Part shown: piece after piece, positions 60,829 to 64,000 of the stretch
Position numbering within the stretch: position 1 is the first letter of the stretch
Layout: each line of letters begins with the position of its first letter
NCBI GenBank assembly: GCA_937916515.1
Contig: CALFSX010000063.1
Span: 1-64,000, forward strand
Source of the DNA: an uncultured Planctomycetaceae bacterium
GTDB lineage: Bacteria > Planctomycetota > Planctomycetia > Planctomycetales > Planctomycetaceae
Length of the DNA stretch: 64,000 nucleotides
Direction: 5' to 3'
Notes under the pieces: model-generated
The model's database searches: none
Seen by the model: the letters and a program-made list of their open reading frames with translations, nothing else
Told to the model about the DNA's origin: nothing
Translations under genes and position numbers: made by a program

Positions 60829-62286
60829 TTACCAGGGTGTTGAACGCTTTAGGATCGATCTGATCTGGCTAGCTGCCGACTTTGGGAAGTAAGTCTCCTG
60901 GGACGATTGAAGAACATCTTTTATTTCGCGAGACACCTCGTCGGTCTGTAATTCCGGCTTCTTCGATTCAATAGCGGACTTGACGCAGCGCCAGTCCGAT
61001 TTGAGTGAATCAAAACTACCACCCAATGCATCAACTACTCGGGAAAAAGTCTGTTCTGCGTTCAACACGTCGAAGTCACAAATAGCACAAACGGGCACGC
61101 TCAGGTTTCGCAACGATCTGATTACGAGTGGGATGCGATCTTTGCCGCCCGCATTCACAAACATGACGTCTCCCGACGTTGCAAGTTCCCCACCGTCCGC
61201 CATCGCGTCACGTACAGCCGCGTAGAAGCGACAATCGGCGTCGGACTCACATACAATGACTCGTGAGTGAAACACTCCGTCCAGCACGTTCGAGTAACGT
61301 AGAAGCGGGTCTGACCAAAGAGCCCGAATCCCCTCATTGTTCAGTTCTGCAATTGGGTTTACAGCTCCTTCTCGCTTCACCCGGACAATTCGGACGCGGT
61401 CGCTTGTTGCGTCCAGCAGTCCCCGCAAGAAATCGCCACTATGCGTCGCAATGATCAACTGTCGATCCGCTGGCGCATTCTCGACCAACATTTTACCAAG
61501 TAGGCGGGCTTGCGGCGGATGCAGAAATGCCTCGGGCTCATCGATCAAGACGGTAGAATGCTCGACTGCGAACGCGTGCAACAGCACTCCAACGAAAGCT
61601 CGCATTCCATCACCCTGTTTTTCCAACGTTGGGAGCGACTCCAGTCGTTTAATATACGCCATCGACACTCGATCTTCGCCCTGAGTTGGGATTGGCCGAG
61701 TTCCGACATGAAGCGGCACTTGATTGCCAGCGTTTCGATGGACGATCAAGTCTGCGTTAAACGCTTGCCGAAACAACGTACTCAGTTGCAATTCCAGTCG
61801 ATCGTCGACTTGCATGTAGTGAATGGGATGAGTGAGCGGCTGCGTGGATATTTGAATGTTGTTGGCGGGTTTGGCGGCCTCAAGCCTGGCGTCAGTCGTG
61901 AGGCGATAGATGAAGAGTTTGCCAAGTTCTCGCATCCCCGTCGTTGATGCGCTTTTCCACCAACTTCTCGCTTGGGATTTATTGACAGCGGTACCAAGAC
62001 GAGAATACGTCGGATTCCCGGGATTACTCTGCTGTGTCTGCTTGCGGCAGGTGGCGTCAAGCCATTTCTCAAGGTCATCTTCACTTCCGCTTTGCGAAAC
62101 TTCGACGCTCTTCACCACCTGCGTGGCGTTCTGCGGAGAGATGACTTGATCGTGAATATCGCGCAAGGCCACACTCTTGCCGACATTGTTCGGACCAACC
62201 ACGACGACAATGTCCGTGCTTGCGGTGGATACTGTGGTGTTATCGCTGAAAGTTATAGCGTTCAGATACGCGTGTGGCTTACTCAT
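60829..62286 (-). CDS. OLD-family AAA ATPase/TOPRIM nuclease, cut short by in-frame TAA
   Basis: A 485-residue product. The ATG at 62286 is chosen; the frame upstream is repeat DNA. GPNNVGKS at 31-38 is the Walker A motif (ATP binding), VLIDEPEAFLHP is Walker B with the D-loop region, and ATHSGDFL gives the H-loop. The C-terminal TOPRIM domain begins VIVCESDADCRFYAAV (metal-binding Glu) and includes ICDFDVLN (DxD). OLD proteins are ATP-linked nucleases, several of which defend against phages. No helicase partner (as in Gabija) lies nearby. The frame stops at a TAA (60829-60831) but family sequence goes on for 83 more codons, so the protein lacks its C-terminal segment. It is either a recent pseudogene or a truncated but working enzyme. 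Confidence 0.85.
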   Translation of the reverse strand: MSKPHAYLNAITFSDNTTVSTASTDIVVVVGPNNVGKSVALRDIHDQVISPQNATQVVKSVEVSQSGSEDDLEKWLDATCRKQTQQSNPGNPTYSRLGTAVNKSQARSWWKSASTTGMRELGKLFIYRLTTDARLEAAKPANNIQISTQPLTHPIHYMQVDDRLELQLSTLFRQAFNADLIVHRNAGNQVPLHVGTRPIPTQGEDRVSMAYIKRLESLPTLEKQGDGMRAFVGVLLHAFAVEHSTVLIDEPEAFLHPPQARLLGKMLVENAPADRQLIIATHSGDFLRGLLDATSDRVRIVRVKREGAVNPIAELNNEGIRALWSDPLLRYSNVLDGVFHSRVIVCESDADCRFYAAVRDAMADGGELATSGDVMFVNAGGKDRIPLVIRSLRNLSVPVCAICDFDVLNAEQTFSRVVDALGGSFDSLKSDWRCVKSAIESKKPELQTDEVSREIKDVLQSSQETYFPKSAASQIRSILKRSTPW

Positions 62287-62325
62287 GGGCCGAATGTGTT
62301 CACTCAAAGAAAGGCAATTAGTGAC

Positions 62326-62420
62326 GTAGGCCGGATCAAGGAGCGAAGCGATTCCGCTCCGGCAACCGCGCATCCACGTCGATCAGTTGCCGAAACTGCG
62401 CTTCGCTTGGTCCGGCCTGC
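62326..62420. repeat. Family C palindromic element, complete copy (95 bp)
   Basis: It opens GTAGGCCGGATCAAGGAGCG and closes CTTGGTCCGGCCTGC, with inner GAGCGAAGCG / CTGCGCTTCGC stems as in the copy at 60026. It lies 40 bp upstream of the OLD gene start. Translated on the minus strand it gives the CRSGIASLLDPAY peptide familiar from spurious planctomycete frames. Confidence 0.88.
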
Positions 62421-62615
62421 GTTATTTGGTTTGGGCTACGTAATGGTACGTCGGATCAACCCATTTGTCATCGTCGACGCCGCGCGGAGCCGTCCTGGTC
62501 AGACCGAGTCTTATGAACGGGTCAAAGAAGTGAAGTAGCGACTGTCTTGATTTTCAATCGGGACTGTGGTTTTGTACTCAGCTTGTTTCGTTCTTAACGT
62601 GTTGAAAGAAACTTC

Positions 62616-63161
62616 ATGAGAAAGCTTCGCAGAACGCCTGCGGGACTGATTGTCACTCCCGGTGCCAGTGCTGATCGCGAACACGGGACGCTTGTTGCCA
62701 TCGAAGACGGTCTTCCGGAAATTACCGTTGAACGATTGACGCTGGGCACGACCAGTGTGAAGAACGCCGTTGCAAAGATTCGGACGGCTGCCGAAGAACT
62801 TGCGGAAAAACTAAATTGCAAACCGAAGGACATTGCGTTCGGCGGGCGAAGCTTTGGTGGACGAGCTTGCTCAGTCGCGGTCGCGGAAGGATTGCCAGCA
62901 GCGGCTTTGGTCCTGTTAAGCTATCCGCTGCACCCGCCCGGTAAACCGGAAAAACTTCGTACCGAACATTTTCCGGATATCAGAGTCCCATCACTATTCG
63001 TCTCCGGCGACAAGGACCCGTTCGGAACATCCGACGAATTCACTAACCACGTCGAAGCGATTTCCGGACGAGTCGAATTCGAATGGGTTCCCGGCGGCCA
63101 TTCTCCGAAAGGTCAGGACGACAACATCGTCGCGCTGATACGTCGTTTCTTTGGCCTTTGA
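62616..63161 (+). CDS. Small alpha/beta hydrolase (KANL3/Tex30-like)
   Basis: A 181-residue cytoplasmic protein with no signal peptide. GRSFGGRAC holds the nucleophile elbow (G-x-S-x-G, within KDIAFGGRSFGGRACSVAVA), SGDKDPFG the acid position, and VPGGHSP the catalytic histidine. The opening LIVTPGASADREHGTLVAIE and short length fit the KANL3/Tex30 or dienelactone-hydrolase-like group. The substrate is unknown. It is an intact plus-strand gene of the window; the next gene remnant (63193 onward) is on the opposite strand, so the two converge. A weak GAAAG ribosome site precedes the ATG. Confidence 0.8.
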   Translation: MRKLRRTPAGLIVTPGASADREHGTLVAIEDGLPEITVERLTLGTTSVKNAVAKIRTAAEELAEKLNCKPKDIAFGGRSFGGRACSVAVAEGLPAAALVLLSYPLHPPGKPEKLRTEHFPDIRVPSLFVSGDKDPFGTSDEFTNHVEAISGRVEFEWVPGGHSPKGQDDNIVALIRRFFGL

Positions 63162-63192
63162 TGCGCAGATGATGATGGTCGTTTTTTGGGTT

Positions 63193-63562
63193 TCATTTTG
63201 TCTGCTTTTTCAATTCGTCCAGGCGTAGCTTGCCGTCGCCATTTGAATCGATCTTTTTGAAGCGATTCGTCAGGGCAGGGACATCGCGACCCTTGGGGTT
63301 GCCGATGAATTCTTCCAGCGTGATCACTCCGTCGCTATTGCGGTCGCGATTCCTGAAGAATTGATCCTGCGACCGGCGTTTCGGGTCCGGGGTAGGAGCA
63401 GTCTTTTGGGAATCGAGATTCTCTTTGTGCGAACCCTCGGACTTCTCAGCACCGGGGTATTCCGTGTTGATATTCGCGAAGTGGTCGATCAACTCCGTCT
63501 TGAGCGACGAGTATACTTCCGGGAGCTTCGTCCGTAGATCGTAGGAGTACGGCAATTCTCAT
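63193..63562 (-). pseudogene. Internally deleted EF-hand sulfatase gene
   Basis: Minus-strand 63193-63543 encodes LRTKLPEVYSSLKTELIDHF and an EF-hand pair (DRNSDGVITLEE, DSNGDGKLRLDE), matching the last 120 residues of the sulfatase at 43777-45480. Just upstream, ATG at 63560-63562 opens MRIAVLL, matching the start of that sulfatase (MRIP). Everything between, including the catalytic domain, is missing, and the join is out of frame. So a sulfatase gene lost about 430 codons by one deletion. It begins five bases after the hydrolase stop (63568), showing a former hydrolase-sulfatase operon. Confidence 0.85.
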
Positions 63563-63567
63563 GGTAA

Positions 63568-64000
63568 TCATTCAGTGTGTTTCGTGAAGAACTCGATGAC
63601 GCGTTGTGGGTACCTGGCGAACTCGGCCTTGTGTTTGCCGCCCTTCGATCCGTGGGGCGTGACCGGCCACTCGGTCTGGAAGCTGAATCCGGAAGTCTTG
63701 AGCGACGAAGCAAACTCTTTCGCGATACTCCAACGCGTGTCGAGCGTGCCGCACATGACGAGGAAAGGTATCTTCTCGGCACCCTTTGCAGCAGGACGCT
63801 CGGCGACTTTCGCCACGCGAGCATCAAACAGCCCACTCAATCGCGCAGGGATCTTCGTGACGTTCTTCCTCGAGGAGAGGAACGCCCTGGCATTCTCAAC
63901 TTCACCGTAGTCCTCGATCAGCAATCGTCCGCCCGGCGTCGTCCACGTTCCAGCGGCAAGCGGCGCGCAGGCGTGTACGAGATCAGGATTGCCTAGCGCG
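63568..64000 (-). CDS. Alpha/beta hydrolase, C-terminal part (runs off the window)
   Basis: The frame is open to the right edge, so the start and most of the protein are missing. The visible 143 codons read ALGNPDLVHACAPLAAGTWT, then KIPFLVMCGTLDTRWSIAKE (acid residue region after strand 7) and VTPHGSKGGKHKAEFARYPQ (with the likely catalytic histidine). This matches the C-terminus of secreted poly-hydroxybutyrate-depolymerase or dienelactone-hydrolase-like esterases. It was upstream of the deleted EF-hand sulfatase. The TTG at 63922-63924 is not a credible start because coding sequence continues before it. Confidence 0.75.
   Translation of the reverse strand, partial: ALGNPDLVHACAPLAAGTWTTPGGRLLIEDYGEVENARAFLSSRKNVTKIPARLSGLFDARVAKVAERPAAKGAEKIPFLVMCGTLDTRWSIAKEFASSLKTSGFSFQTEWPVTPHGSKGGKHKAEFARYPQRVIEFFTKHTE

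Noticed and set aside
60577-62286. Gabija, Septu or another multi-gene defence system
   Set aside because: Only an OLD-type gene is present; no UvrD-like helicase or other partner lies next to it, and the gene is interrupted.
62287-62373. Upstream extension of the OLD frame (CRSGIASLLDPAY)
   Set aside because: This peptide is just the translation of the family C repeat at 62326-62420.

Overview
The window looks like chromosomal DNA of a Planctomycetota bacterium, most like the Pirellulaceae/Rhodopirellula group. The basis is gene content: nine intact exported sulfatases, several planctomycete-type DUF1592/DUF1587/DUF1588/DUF1585 and DUF1549/DUF1553 proteins with CxxCH motifs, DUF1552 and DUF1501 twin-arginine proteins, and ECF sigma factors followed by FecR-like membrane proteins. 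Intergenic palindromic repeats that read as NPTRKRG or SLLDPAY when translated also fit. No rRNA, tRNA, CRISPR array or transposase was seen. Almost every intact gene lies on the minus strand, so the text below runs from high to low coordinates.

Right edge (about 59.8-64 kb): a decaying region. It holds a cut-off alpha/beta hydrolase, an internally deleted EF-hand sulfatase, a small intact alpha/beta hydrolase, an OLD-type ATPase/TOPRIM gene with an in-frame TAA, a SnoaL-like gene with an in-frame TAG, and three copies of a roughly 100-bp palindromic element.

Block 1 (52.9-59.8 kb): sulfatase, DUF1552, DUF1592 and FG-GAP protein, followed by a short sulfatase 3'-end remnant. Block 2 (29.5-52.5 kb): an ECF sigma factor and FecR/PA14 partner, then three sulfatases, an EF-hand sulfatase coupled to a DUF1549/DUF1553 and DUF1501 pair, a DUF1080/propeller/cytochrome protein, three more sulfatases, and a sialate-O-acetylesterase/beta-lactamase-like fusion. 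Block 3 (18.6-29.4 kb): an ECF sigma and FecR partner, DUF1592, DUF1552, sulfatase, FAD oxidoreductase and DUF4405 cytochrome. Block 4 (10.3-18.3 kb): an ECF sigma and membrane partner, DUF1552, a DUF1592 protein with three repeated modules, and a small beta-sandwich protein. Block 5 (0.5-9 kb): a two-propeller GH32-like lipoprotein, a GH32, an alpha/beta hydrolase carrying a GH32-like tail, and a second GH32. At the left edge is a truncated plus-strand pentapeptide-repeat gene.

The inferred theme is breakdown of complex, often sulfated or fructan-like glycans outside the cytoplasm. Sulfatases, GH32 enzymes and esterases would remove substituents and cut chains. The DUF1592/DUF1552, DUF1549/DUF1501 and FAD/DUF4405 sets would form redox-linked envelope machinery of unknown chemistry. 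Each of three ECF/membrane-partner pairs would tune one block; their outward domains differ (beta-sandwich, DNRLRE-like, PA14-like). The most notable points are the three ECF-led modules, palindromic repeats translated inside four different genes, a 129-bp duplicated leader cassette, the chimeric hydrolase tail, and three reading frames each broken by one stop codon.
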